Origin: Saccharopolyspora galaxeae
Lineage (GTDB): Bacteria; Actinomycetota; Actinomycetes; Mycobacteriales; Pseudonocardiaceae
Length of the DNA: 64,000 nt
NCBI RefSeq assembly: GCF_016526145.1
Contig: NZ_JADDUE010000002.1
Coordinates: 637,121-701,120 of the forward strand
Reading direction: 5' to 3'
Under the pieces are notes generated by a model. That model saw nothing but the letters and a program-made list of their open reading frames with translations. It searched no databases and had not been told where the DNA came from. Positions 52,259 through 64,000 of the stretch are shown here, one piece after another; positions within the stretch are counted from its first letter, which is position 1; every line of letters starts with the position of its first letter. A program made the translations under genes and the position numbers.

Positions 52259-53467
52259 ATGCTGATCAGCCTGGACCGGGTGCGCGCGGCCGCCGAGGAG
52301 CTCGAAGGCGTCATCCGCCGCACGCCGTTGGAGCATTCCCGCGTGCTCGCCGAGCAGGTCGGCGGCGAAGTCTTCCTGAAGTGCGAGAACCTGCAGCGCA
52401 CCGGGTCGTTCAAGCTGCGCGGCGGATACGTGCGGTTGCAGGAGTTGACCGAGCGGCAGCGCGCGGCCGGTGTCGTGGCCGCCAGCGCGGGCAACCACGC
52501 CCAGGGCGTGGCGCTGGCCGCGTCGTTGCTGGGCATTCGCTCCACGGTGTTCATGCCGGAACGCGCCACCCTGCCGAAGCTCGCGGCGACGCAGTCCTAC
52601 GGCGCGACCGTGCGGGCGGAGGGCGGAGTGCTGTCCGAGACGCTCGCGCTCGCCACGCAATACGCCGACAGCACCGGCGCCGAGTTCATCCACCCCTTCA
52701 ACCACCCCGCGGTGCTGGCCGGGCAGGGCACGGTCGGGCTGGAGATCCTGGACCAGTTGCCGCAGGTCGGCACGATCCTGGTGCCGACCGGTGGCGGCGG
52801 TCTGCTCGGCGGGGTGGCCGCCGCGGTGAAGGCCCTGCGTCCGGAGGTCCGGGTGATCGGGGTGCAGGCGGAGCAGGCCGCGGCCTGGCCGGGTTCGCTG
52901 GCCGCCGGGCATCCGGTGCGGGTCACCGACACGCGCACGATGGCCGACGGCATCGCGGTCGCCGAGCCGGGCGCGGTGACCTTCGAGCACGTGTCGGCGT
53001 TCGCCGACGAGGTCATCACGGTCAGCGAGCAGTCCTTGTCCCGGGCGCTGCTGCTGTGCCTGGAGCGGATGAAGCTGGTCGCCGAGCCTGCCGGGGTGGC
53101 CGCGGTGGCCGGGCTGCTGGAGCGTCCGGACCTGGTCGTCCCGCCTGCGGTGCCGGTCCTTTCCGGCGGCAACATCGACCCGGTGCTGCTGCTGCAGCTC
53201 ATCCAGCACGGCATGACCTCCGCGGGCCGGTACCTGTCGCTGCGGGTGCGGTTGCCGGACCGGCCGGGTTCGCTGGCCGGGCTGGTCGCGCAGCTCGGCG
53301 ATCTGGCGGCGAACGTGCTGGACATCGAGCATTCGCGGATTTCCGGGGCGCTGGCGCTGGGCGAGGTCGACGTGGAGGTCAGCTTGGAGACGCGCGGGCC
53401 GGAGCACCGCGAGCACGTGGTCTCGGAGCTGTCCAGTGCGGGCTTCACCGTCGTGGCGAAGCGCTGA
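52259..53467 (+). CDS. ilvA: Threonine ammonia-lyase (threonine deaminase)
   Basis: A 402-residue PLP enzyme converting threonine to 2-oxobutanoate and ammonia. The PLP lysine is Lys52 in RTGSFKLRGG; the substrate loop is ASAGNHAQGVALA; the phosphate loop is PTGGGGLLGG. It ends in a single ACT-like domain (YLSLRVRLPDRPGSLAGLVAQLGDLAANVLDIEHSR), the layout of the ~400-residue form. This could serve isoleucine synthesis or threonine catabolism. ATG 52259 is preferred; GTG 52244 is an alternative. The frame is open upstream to 52082, but the 18-bp repeats occupy that stretch. Confidence 0.93.
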   Translation: MLISLDRVRAAAEELEGVIRRTPLEHSRVLAEQVGGEVFLKCENLQRTGSFKLRGGYVRLQELTERQRAAGVVAASAGNHAQGVALAASLLGIRSTVFMPERATLPKLAATQSYGATVRAEGGVLSETLALATQYADSTGAEFIHPFNHPAVLAGQGTVGLEILDQLPQVGTILVPTGGGGLLGGVAAAVKALRPEVRVIGVQAEQAAAWPGSLAAGHPVRVTDTRTMADGIAVAEPGAVTFEHVSAFADEVITVSEQSLSRALLLCLERMKLVAEPAGVAAVAGLLERPDLVVPPAVPVLSGGNIDPVLLLQLIQHGMTSAGRYLSLRVRLPDRPGSLAGLVAQLGDLAANVLDIEHSRISGALALGEVDVEVSLETRGPEHREHVVSELSSAGFTVVAKR

Positions 53468-53523
53468 GCACTCGGCCCCGGCCGACACGCCCGCGCGCCA
53501 TCCGGGCCGGTGTGGTCGTGCCG

Positions 53524-53574
53524 GAGTGAGCGGACCGTTCGCCCCGCAAGATCGGTCCAACGGTCCGCTCACTC
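53524..53574. terminator. Long inverted repeat between ilvA and hpd; REP-like element copy 2
   Basis: GAGTGAGCGGACCGTT and its exact complement form a 16-bp stem with a 19-nt centre between convergent genes, suiting a bidirectional terminator. Its arm shares the GTGA-purine-CGGACCG core with the repeat at 18880-18929. Confidence 0.75.
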
Positions 53575-53641
53575 GGGATCACCGGACGGTTTCGCCGGAT
53601 GTGCGAGCTTGCCGACACGCCCGCGCGGCGCCCGATCGGAC

Positions 53642-55847
<2,206 letters not shown>

Positions 55848-56336
55848 TCAACCGAGGAACGGCTCGGCCTCCACCAGCGTGACCTTCATGGTGCCGCCGT
55901 TGGGCAGCTCGTACTCGCGGGTCTCGCCCTGCTTGGCCTCCAGCAGCGCCTGGCCGAGCGGGGAGCTGGGCGAGTAGACCTCCAGTTCGCCGTGCGCACC
56001 CTCCTCGCGGGTGGCCAGCAGGAACTTCTCGGTCTCGTCCTCGCCGTCGAAGCGGACGGTCAGCACCGAGCCGGGCTTGGCGATGCCGGACTCCGTCGGG
56101 ACGTCGCCGACCTTGGCGGTGCGCAGCAGTTCCTGCAGCTGGCGGATCCGGGATTCGAGTTGGCCCTGCTCCTCGCGGGCCGCGTGGTAACCACCGTTCT
56201 CCTTGAGGTCGCCTTCCTCCCGGGCCTCGTTGATCTTCGCGGCGATCACCGGGCGGTTGGCCACGAGCTCGTCCAGCTCACCCTTGAGCCGGTCGTAAGC
56301 ATCCTGGGTCAGCCAGGTCACCTGGGTATCGCTCAC
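55848..56336 (-). CDS. greA: Transcription elongation factor GreA
   Basis: A 162-residue RNA polymerase cleavage factor that rescues backtracked complexes. The N-terminal coiled coil is [19 protein letters not shown] to [31 protein letters not shown], with the acidic tip DLKEN. The C-terminal FKBP-like domain includes [17 protein letters not shown] and [20 protein letters not shown] 56336 follows GAGGAG. Position beside DUF4307 and mca matches Rv1080c-Rv1082. It is a single transcription unit ended by a strong terminator. Confidence 0.95.
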   Translation of the reverse strand: MSDTQVTWLTQDAYDRLKGELDELVANRPVIAAKINEAREEGDLKENGGYHAAREEQGQLESRIRQLQELLRTAKVGDVPTESGIAKPGSVLTVRFDGEDETEKFLLATREEGAHGELEVYSPSSPLGQALLEAKQGETREYELPNGGTMKVTLVEAEPFLG

Positions 56337-56523
56337 GGTCACCACTCCTCGTCGACGGCGACCCGCCATCCGCGGGCCGACAACTTCCCGTCCTCAGCGC
56401 ATTCCGGCTACTGCCAGAACGGAAAAACACGGCCCGCGCGGGGCCGTGCTGCCCTCGAGGATAGCACGAATCGGCGCACCGATGGAGTGCATTTAAGCAG
56501 TATCCCGCGGTGCGCACGACGCT

Positions 56524-56961
56524 TCACCCAGTTGGCCGCCGGAGGGTGGACAAATATTCGGGAACGTTGTATGTACAGCCGTACACCTCGCCGGTCATCG
56601 GCCGTTCCGAGGTGCGCACCACCGTTTCCTGCCGGACCGTGTCGGTCGCCGGCGGGATGTAGATCTCTTTGCGGCCGGTCTCCGCGCCGGAAACGCCGAG
56701 CGCCCGGATCACGCACTCCGCCGGACGGCGCGGATCGTCGCGCTGCACCTCCGCGGTGACGTGTACCGAACTGTCGTCGAGCACCTGGAACGCGGCCTGT
56801 TTGCCCTGGATGGGCGGGCTGCCGAGGTTCGTGTAGGCGAGCACGGAGGCACCGATCAGCACCAGTGCGGTCAACGCGCCGAGCGCCCATCGGACCCGCG
56901 GCCGGTCCGGCCTGCGCTCGCGCGAGCCGTACCGCCCTTCCGGGACCTGCTGGCTGCTCAC
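56524..56961 (-). CDS. DUF4307 family membrane protein (Rv1081c-like)
   Basis: A 145-residue single-pass protein. A basic N-terminus ([23 protein letters not shown]) precedes one membrane helix ([22 protein letters not shown]) and an extracytoplasmic beta domain ([34 protein letters not shown] to [14 protein letters not shown]) with two cysteines. GR(Y)GxR at the start and CVIRA are typical of DUF4307. Function is unknown. It diverges from mca, as in mycobacteria, and lies upstream of greA on the same strand. The GTG 56961 start was chosen for the conserved N-terminus. Confidence 0.88.
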   Translation of the reverse strand: MSSQQVPEGRYGSRERRPDRPRVRWALGALTALVLIGASVLAYTNLGSPPIQGKQAAFQVLDDSSVHVTAEVQRDDPRRPAECVIRALGVSGAETGRKEIYIPPATDTVRQETVVRTSERPMTGEVYGCTYNVPEYLSTLRRPTG

Positions 56962-57148
56962 CGTCGCCGCCTTCCTGTTCCGTGCTCCCAACGGGGGTGC
57001 CCGGTCCGGGCGATGCCTCCCCGGCCGCCCAGGGTTTTCGGCGCATTGGGAACAATGGGTGTCGGCACCCTCGTTGAGTATCCCCGGGGTGTCCGGCCGG
57101 CGGTCAGCGGGTCCGGTGCGACTGGGAGCAGGAAGGAACAGCCTGGCG

Positions 57149-58033
57149 ATGGCCGAGAAGCTGCGTCTGATGACGGTGCACGCGCACCCGGACGATGAGT
57201 CCAGCAAGGGAGCGGCGACCACCGCGCGTTATGCCGCCGAGGGGCACGACGTGATGGTCGTCACGTGCACCGGGGGTGAGGCGGGCAGCATCCTGAACCC
57301 GGCCATGGAGCGCCCGGAGGTGCTCGCGAACATGCCGGAGATCCGCCGCACCGAAATGGCCCGCGCCGCGGAGATCCTCGGCGTCCGGCACCACTGGCTC
57401 GGCTACGTCGACTCCGGCCTCCCGGAGGGCGACCCGCTGCCGCCGCTGCCGGAGGGCTGCTTCGCCACGATCGACCAGGTCGGCCCGGTCGCCGACCTGG
57501 TGCGCGTCATCCGCGAGTTCCAGCCGCACGTGCTGATCACCTACGACGAGAGCGGCGGCTACCCGCACCCGGACCACATCCGCTGCCACGAGGTCTCGAT
57601 GACCGCGTTCGACGAGGCGGCCGACCCCGACCTGCACCCGGCGGCGGGCGAGCCGTGGCAGCCGCTGAAGCTGTACTACTCGCACGGCTTCTCCCGGAAG
57701 AAGATGCAGCTGTTCCACGACGCGCTGCTGGAGCGCGGTGTCGAATCGCCCTACGGCGAGTGGCTGGCCAGGTGGGACGAGCGGGACCGGCCCGACCCGG
57801 ACGAGCGGGTCACGACCCGGGTGGAGTGCGGGGCATACTTCGAGCAGCGGGACGACGCGCTGCGCGCGCACGCCACCCAGATCGATCCGGACAGCCGCTG
57901 GTTCGCCGTCCCGCCGGACATCCAGCGGGCGCTGTGGCCGACCGAGGACTACGAGCTGGTTCGCTCGCTGGTCGATACGACGTTGCCGGAGGACGACCTG
58001 TTCTCCGGCGTGCGGGAGAAGGTGTCGGCATGA
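57149..58033 (+). CDS. mca: Mycothiol S-conjugate amidase
   Basis: A 294-residue zinc amidase of the PIG-L/LmbE family that splits mycothiol S-conjugates of toxins into a mercapturic acid and GlcN-Ins. The zinc motif is [25 protein letters not shown]; the second His is in [28 protein letters not shown] is typical. MshB, the paralogous deacetylase, is the alternative, but the C-terminus ([29 protein letters not shown]) and the greA neighbourhood match Mca. It confirms mycothiol chemistry and hence an actinobacterial host. It overlaps the next gene by 4 bp. Confidence 0.94.
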   Translation: MAEKLRLMTVHAHPDDESSKGAATTARYAAEGHDVMVVTCTGGEAGSILNPAMERPEVLANMPEIRRTEMARAAEILGVRHHWLGYVDSGLPEGDPLPPLPEGCFATIDQVGPVADLVRVIREFQPHVLITYDESGGYPHPDHIRCHEVSMTAFDEAADPDLHPAAGEPWQPLKLYYSHGFSRKKMQLFHDALLERGVESPYGEWLARWDERDRPDPDERVTTRVECGAYFEQRDDALRAHATQIDPDSRWFAVPPDIQRALWPTEDYELVRSLVDTTLPEDDLFSGVREKVSA

Positions 58034-58422
58034 ACGAGGCGCTGACCTTCGTGGTCGCGCAGGCTCCACCACCGCCGCAGGATCCGGGTGGGCAAGGGGA
58101 GGACTTCGGCAAGTCCTCCCCGGTCGGCCTGCTGCTGCTGATCCTGTTCGGCATCGCGGTGGCGTTCCTGATCCGCTCGATGAGCAAGCACTTGAAGAAG
58201 CTGCCGTCGAACTTCAGCGAGGAGCGGGCCGCGGCCGCCACCCCTGCCCGGGTCCGCCGGGCCGAAGCGCGGGCCGCCGCCAAGGCCGGCGAGGGTGAAA
58301 CCGCCGCGCAGGAATCGGAGGCGCCTGATGCCGCGGCGCCGGAGGATGCTGCGGAGCCGAAGGACGGTGCGGCGCCGAAGGACTCGGAGGCGAGCTCCGA
58401 CGGCGGCGCAGCGACCCGCTAG
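58030..58422 (+). CDS. Small single-pass membrane protein downstream of mca (Rv1083-like)
   Basis: A 130-residue protein. A short periplasmic N-terminus ([20 protein letters not shown]) precedes one membrane helix ([21 protein letters not shown]) and a cytoplasmic charged segment ([19 protein letters not shown]), then a low-complexity Ala/Glu/Asp tail. The start overlaps the mca stop as ATGA, implying coupled translation. The corresponding mycobacterial gene Rv1083 is also small and uncharacterised. Confidence 0.85.
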   Translation: MNEALTFVVAQAPPPPQDPGGQGEDFGKSSPVGLLLLILFGIAVAFLIRSMSKHLKKLPSNFSEERAAAATPARVRRAEARAAAKAGEGETAAQESEAPDAAAPEDAAEPKDGAAPKDSEASSDGGAATR

Positions 58423-58442
58423 CGGCCCGAGCTCCACCGGCA

Positions 58443-59477
58443 TCAACGCTGCGGCAGCACCACGGACTTCACCGCCTTCGGGTCGGTCGCGCCCGCGGTG
58501 AGCGCCGCGGGCACCTCGGCGAGCCCGAAGTGGTGCGTGACCAGCCGGTCCAGGTCCACTTCCCGGTTCGACGCCAGCGCGATGGCGGTGGGCCAGGTGT
58601 TGGCGTAGCGGAACGTGCCGGTCAGCTCGATCTCGAAGTTCTGCACGTGCGCCAGCGGCAGCGCCAGCTGCTCGCCGCCCATGCCGACCAGCACCACCCG
58701 CCCGGCGCGGCCGACCGCGCGGATCGCCTCGGAGGCCGCCGCGGGCACGCCGGAGCACTCCAGCAACACGTCCGGTTCGTAGCCCGCGTCGCCCAGCGGC
58801 GTCTCCGCGACGTTGATCGTCGAGGTCGCGGCCAGCTCGGCGGCCAGTTGCAGGCGGTGCGCGCCGACGTCGGTGACCACGACCTCGCTCGCGCCGAACG
58901 CGCGGGCGGTCTGCGCGGCGACCAGCCCGATCGGGCCGGAACCGGTGATCAGCACTCGCGAACCGGGTCCGACGTGGCCTTTCCGGCACGCCCACACGCC
59001 CACCGAGAGCGGTTCGATCAAGCCGGTCGCGTCGTCGGAGAGCGACTCCGGCGCACGGTGCGCGAACTGCTCGTGCACGGTGACGTACTCGCAGAACGCT
59101 CCATCGATGGGCGGTGTCGCGAAGAACTTCATGTCCGGGCACAGGTTGTACCGGCCCGCGCGGCACTGCGCGCACACGAAGCACGGCTGTCCGGGCTCGA
59201 TGGACACCCGATCACCCGGCGCGTGCAGCTGCGCGGCCGCGCCGGTGGCGACCACGACTCCGCCTGACTCGTGCCCCAGGACGAGCGGATCGCGCACCAC
59301 GAACGTCCCGATGCGGCCTTGCTCGTAGTAGTGCGTGTCCGAGCCGCAGGTGCCCACTGCCTCCACCCGCACCAGCACCTCGTGCGGCCCGGGCGCCGGA
59401 ACGGGCCGTTCCTGCACCTCGACGTCTTGGATGTCGCGCAGCACGGAAGCGCGCATGGTGTCCGGGATCTGCGGCAT
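58443..59477 (-). CDS. Zinc-dependent medium-chain alcohol/polyol dehydrogenase
   Basis: A 344-residue MDR dehydrogenase of the sorbitol/L-iditol branch. The catalytic zinc ligands are Cys in [11 protein letters not shown], His-Glu in LGHESGGVV and Glu in [12 protein letters not shown]; the NAD fold has [22 protein letters not shown]. The structural-zinc lobe has [21 protein letters not shown]. It is expected to oxidise a polyol to a ketose with NAD+. It lies as a single gene convergent with the mca operon, an insertion relative to the mycobacterial order. Confidence 0.9.
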   Translation of the reverse strand: MPQIPDTMRASVLRDIQDVEVQERPVPAPGPHEVLVRVEAVGTCGSDTHYYEQGRIGTFVVRDPLVLGHESGGVVVATGAAAQLHAPGDRVSIEPGQPCFVCAQCRAGRYNLCPDMKFFATPPIDGAFCEYVTVHEQFAHRAPESLSDDATGLIEPLSVGVWACRKGHVGPGSRVLITGSGPIGLVAAQTARAFGASEVVVTDVGAHRLQLAAELAATSTINVAETPLGDAGYEPDVLLECSGVPAAASEAIRAVGRAGRVVLVGMGGEQLALPLAHVQNFEIELTGTFRYANTWPTAIALASNREVDLDRLVTHHFGLAEVPAALTAGATDPKAVKSVVLPQR

Positions 59478-59589
59478 CGGGCCTCCTCGTCGTCTCACCC
59501 CACCGTCGCAGCAAGGATGCCGCGCCCGCGGCAGGGGCGGGAACCCGCCACGGGTGCACCTGATCATCGCGAGTGGGACGCTGGCGGAC

Positions 59590-61608
<2,019 letters not shown>

Positions 61609-61627
61609 ACTCGCCTGCGCGGCGAGA

Positions 61628-62305
61628 TCAGGCGTACAGCGCGAGCCAGATCGACACGTGGTGGCAGATCGCCGCCGCGGACACCGCGGAGTGGAAGAAC
61701 TCGTGGTACCCGAAGGTCTTCGGCCACGGGTCGGGCCACCGGGTCGCGTAACCGACCGCGCCCAAGGTGTAGAGCACGCCACCGACGATCAGCAGCACGA
61801 ACGCCGCAACGCCCGCGTTCGACAGCAGCTCCGGCAGCACGAACAGCGCCACCCAGCCCAACGCCACGTACACCGGCACGCCTACCCAGCGCGGACCGTT
61901 CGGCCAGGCGAGCTTGAGCACCACCCCGCCGAGCGCACCGCCCCACACCACGGCGAGCACGACGGCACCGGTCTTGGGCTGCATCGCCAGCATCGCGAAC
62001 GGCGTGTACGTGCCCGCGATGAACAGGAAGATCATCGAGTGGTCCAGCCTGCGCATCCAGGTGCGCGCGCCCACCGTGCGCCACGTCTTGCGGTGGTAGA
62101 GCGCGCTCACCCCGAACAGGCCGAGCACTGTTGCCACGTAGACCGAGGCGCCCAGCGCCGCGGCGGCGGAGACGGTGGCGGCGGCCAACGCGATCAGCGT
62201 CGCGCCCGCGGCGACCGCGACCACCAGGGACCAGAAGTGGATCCAGCCGCGCATCCTGGGTTTGACGAACGCGGCGGGGCGGCGGGCGGACACAGCGCTA
62301 CTCAC
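61628..62305 (-). CDS. Hemolysin III / TrhA family membrane protein
   Basis: A 225-residue seven-helix protein of the PAQR/YqfA type. The hallmark residues are in LYHRKTWRTVGARTWMRRLDHSMIFLFIAGTYTPFAML and the C-terminal GYHEFFHSAVSAAAICHHVSIW, whose His residues form a metal site with those of the first motif. TrhA proteins are linked to membrane lipid homeostasis; hemolysin activity is doubtful. GTG 62305 is the chosen start. Position matches Rv1085c, divergent from the prenyltransferase. Confidence 0.92.
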   Translation of the reverse strand: MSSAVSARRPAAFVKPRMRGWIHFWSLVVAVAAGATLIALAAATVSAAAALGASVYVATVLGLFGVSALYHRKTWRTVGARTWMRRLDHSMIFLFIAGTYTPFAMLAMQPKTGAVVLAVVWGGALGGVVLKLAWPNGPRWVGVPVYVALGWVALFVLPELLSNAGVAAFVLLIVGGVLYTLGAVGYATRWPDPWPKTFGYHEFFHSAVSAAAICHHVSIWLALYA

Positions 62306-62457
62306 AGCACGGAGGTTACGGCACCGTAGGTTCGATGTGCCGCGCCTCGGTGGTGACCTCCGTTGCACTCGCGATCCGTTCGCGGCGCGACGGCGGGTCG
62401 TTCGCAGACGGAGGGACCACCCGGGTGGCCGAGAGCACCCGCGTAGTCTCAGGGAGC

Positions 62458-63234
62458 GTGGCGCTCAAGGTTCGTCTGCGGGAACTCATCTATGACGTTT
62501 ACGAGTGGCGGTTGCGCCGCCAGCTCACCGGCGCGCGGGCACCCCGGCACGTAGGCGTGATCCTGGACGGCAACCGTCGCTGGGCGCGCGAGGCCGGGCT
62601 GGACATCGCGCACGGGCACCGCGCGGGCGCGCGCAAGATCAGCGAACTGCTCGGCTGGTGCCAGGAGGCCAAGGTCGAGGTCGTCACGCTGTGGCTGCTG
62701 TCCACCGACAACCTGGGGCGGACGAGCGCGGAGCTGGACGCCCTGCTGGAGATCATCAGCGGGGTCGTGGACGAACTCACCGACCCGGACAGCCCGTGGC
62801 GGGTGCGGATCGTCGGCGCCCTGGACCTGCTGCCCACCGAGACGGCCGCGCGGCTCTCGGCGGCGGCACTGCGCACCGAGGGGCGCAGCGGGATGCAGGT
62901 CAACGTCGCGGTCGGCTACGGCGGGCGGCAGGAGATCACCGAAGCGGTGCGCAAGCTGCTGCTGCAGCACGCCGAGGCCGGCACGTCGATCGAGGAACTG
63001 GCCGAGTTCCTCAACGTCGACCACATCTCCGAGCACCTCTACACCTCCGGCCAGCCGGACCCGGACCTGCTGATCCGCACGTCCGGTGAGCAGCGGTTGT
63101 CCGGGTTCATGCTGTGGCAGTCGGCGCACTCGGAGTTCTGGTTCTGCGAGGCGTACTGGCCGGCGTTCCGCCGGGTCGACTTCTTGCGCGCGCTGCGCGA
63201 GTACTCGGCGCGGCACCGGCGCTACGGCGGCTGA
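62458..63234 (+). CDS. cis-Isoprenyl diphosphate synthase (Rv1086-like, short chain)
   Basis: A 258-residue Z-prenyltransferase. The catalytic start is HVGVILDGNRRWAREAGLDIAHGHRAGA (diphosphate-binding Asp), followed by VVTLWLLSTDNLGR and the C-terminal DLLIRTSGEQRLSGFMLWQSAHSEFWF. The synteny with Rv1086 suggests the omega,E,Z-farnesyl diphosphate synthase that begins decaprenyl phosphate synthesis, rather than the long-chain UppS; sequence alone cannot fix chain length. GTG 62458 is used. A strong hairpin follows the gene. Confidence 0.93.
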   Translation: MALKVRLRELIYDVYEWRLRRQLTGARAPRHVGVILDGNRRWAREAGLDIAHGHRAGARKISELLGWCQEAKVEVVTLWLLSTDNLGRTSAELDALLEIISGVVDELTDPDSPWRVRIVGALDLLPTETAARLSAAALRTEGRSGMQVNVAVGYGGRQEITEAVRKLLLQHAEAGTSIEELAEFLNVDHISEHLYTSGQPDPDLLIRTSGEQRLSGFMLWQSAHSEFWFCEAYWPAFRRVDFLRALREYSARHRRYGG

Positions 63235-63284
63235 TTTCGCGGCCCGGACTCGCCGGGCTCGTGCTGGAGGCCCCTGAACATGCT

Positions 63285-63315
63285 GGAGGGCCAGGCCCAA
63301 CGGACCTGGCCCTCC
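63285..63315. terminator. Terminator hairpin after the prenyltransferase gene
   Basis: GGAGGGCCAGG and CCTGGCCCTCC form a perfect 11-bp stem with a 9-nt loop between convergent genes. Confidence 0.75.
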
Positions 63316-63344
63316 GCGCACATCCACACGAGCGCCTACGTGTG

Positions 63345-63593
63345 TCAGCCCTCGACCGACGGGTGGTCGGTCAGCGGCGCGTTCACGCAGTTGCTGGACT
63401 GCGGGGACAGCACCGGCACGACCGCACCCAGCACCGCGGCGTTGCTGCCGCACGCCTGGATCGGCGCAACGCTGGCGTTGTTGTCGTTGAGCAGGTTCAC
63501 GCCGTCGTTGTCGGCGGTGTCGGCGTTCGCCATCGGGGCCAGCGCCATCAGACCGGCCGCCGCGCCTGCGAGAACCACAGCCTTCTTCAGCAT
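63345..63593 (-). CDS. Small secreted two-cysteine protein, copy 1
   Basis: An 82-residue precursor. A signal peptide (KKAVVLAGAAAGLMALAPMANA) leaves a mature chain of about 57 residues beginning DTADNDGVNLLNDNNASVAPIQ, with two cysteines (QACGSN and SNCVNAPL) that probably form a disulfide, and ending PLTDHPSVEG. The small size, secretion and Asn/Val-rich hydrophobic strands resemble actinomycete surface-active proteins (rodlins, chaplins), but I see no chaplin domain. A second copy starts the neighbouring segment at the window edge. Confidence 0.82.
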   Translation of the reverse strand: MLKKAVVLAGAAAGLMALAPMANADTADNDGVNLLNDNNASVAPIQACGSNAAVLGAVVPVLSPQSSNCVNAPLTDHPSVEG

Positions 63594-63908
63594 TCTGTTA
63601 CTCCATTCACTTGCTTACTTGCCGCGGGAAAACCCCGGTCCGCCGAATTACGGTTCGGCTTACGTGGCGGACCCCGATGTGCTTCGACGGGGAAATCCCA
63701 GCTCATCGGTTCGGGGCGGGGGAGGAAAAACACCGGCGGTAGTGCTTGCGTACATCTCCGGCGCTTGCCGGGTCCGCCGGTGCGAAAACCTCGAATCAAC
63801 ACGGGCTGATCGTCCGAAGGTGACCGACCGGGAGAACCGGGAATGCTTTCCCGGTCGGGCAGTGGGCATCCGGACGCTTCGCGCGGTGACCGAGGTCGCC
63901 GGGGTCGC
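63594..63908. other. 315-bp region between the two small secreted protein genes
   Basis: This gap must contain the promoter and leader of copy 1 and the 3' region of copy 2, both read leftward. I see no credible gene in it. Confidence 0.5.
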
Positions 63909-64000
63909 TCAGCCTTCCGCCGACGGGTGGTCGGTGAGCGGCGCGTTCACGCACTGGCTGGGCTGCGGCGACAGGATCGGCACAACCGCCCCGGCCACGG
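63909..64000 (-). CDS. Small secreted two-cysteine protein, copy 2 (5' partial, cut by window edge)
   Basis: Reading leftward from the right edge, the last 29 residues are visible: VAGAVVPILSPQPSQCVNAP followed by LTDHPSAEG and a stop at 63909-63911. This is nearly identical to the end of copy 1 (VLGAVVPVLSPQSSNCVNAP, LTDHPSVEG). It is therefore a tandem paralogue whose N-terminus lies outside the window. Confidence 0.85.
   Translation of the reverse strand, partial: VAGAVVPILSPQPSQCVNAPLTDHPSAEG

Noticed and set aside
59335-59589. Longer start for the thioredoxin-domain protein
   Set aside because: That stretch is antisense to the 5' end of the alcohol dehydrogenase gene, and family similarity begins at ATG 59590.

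Overview
The window is high-GC actinobacterial DNA, most likely from a filamentous Pseudonocardiaceae genome (Saccharopolyspora or a near relative). The evidence is pervasive G/C at third codon positions, frequent GTG/TTG starts, a mycothiol enzyme (Mca), an EspC/WXG100 type VII secretion substrate cassette, a DUF574 methyltransferase, and two blocks that follow the Mycobacterium tuberculosis gene order. Genus is an inference. No rRNA, insertion sequence, integrase or CRISPR array was seen.

Region 1 (1-12.1 kb) matches the mycobacterial block downstream of mfd: a SurA-type foldase lipoprotein (cut by the left edge), mazG, lytic transglycosylases, eno, a DivIC/FtsB-like septum protein, a DUF501 protein and a Ppx/GppA phosphatase. 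An AidB-like acyl-CoA dehydrogenase and a third, much longer transglycosylase sit inside it. Region 2 (12.3-18 kb) is a complete dipeptide/oligopeptide ABC importer operon (binding lipoprotein, two permeases, two ATPases).

Region 3 (18-44 kb) is accessory or lineage-specific. It holds a DUF574 methyltransferase, an S10 peptidase, a family-5 uracil-DNA glycosylase, a DinB-fold protein, a four-gene type VII substrate cassette, NDH-2, a tiny gene followed by an MvdD-type ATP-grasp enzyme, a short-variable-arm tRNA-Leu(UAA), a frameshifted membrane protein, and a 1354-residue nSTAND-WD40 protein. Two glycosyltransferases, a DUF2165 protein, an ECF sigma factor with a SnoaL-like tail, recQ, a YidC insertase and a surface adhesin coupled to a class F sortase complete it.

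Region 4 (44-64 kb) returns to a conserved order resembling M. tuberculosis Rv1074c-Rv1086: thiolase, SGNH lipase, cbs, a Pra-position membrane protein, metB, greA, a DUF4307 protein, mca, a small membrane protein, a thioredoxin-fold YyaL protein, a TrhA protein and a short-chain cis-prenyltransferase. Inserted in it are threonine deaminase, a divergent hpd/Lrp pair with a palindromic operator, and a zinc alcohol dehydrogenase. The right edge holds two tandem copies of a small secreted protein, the second cut off.

Cbs and MetB are transsulfuration enzymes in opposite directions, and Mca consumes mycothiol S-conjugates, so sulfur and thiol metabolism are clustered. The most interesting material is the peptide/ATP-grasp pair under a nested palindrome, the unusual tRNA-Leu(UAA) beside a gene with an in-frame TTA codon, the adhesin-sortase operon with an atypical sorting motif, the 24-bp repeat array before the thiolase, and the tandem small secreted proteins.
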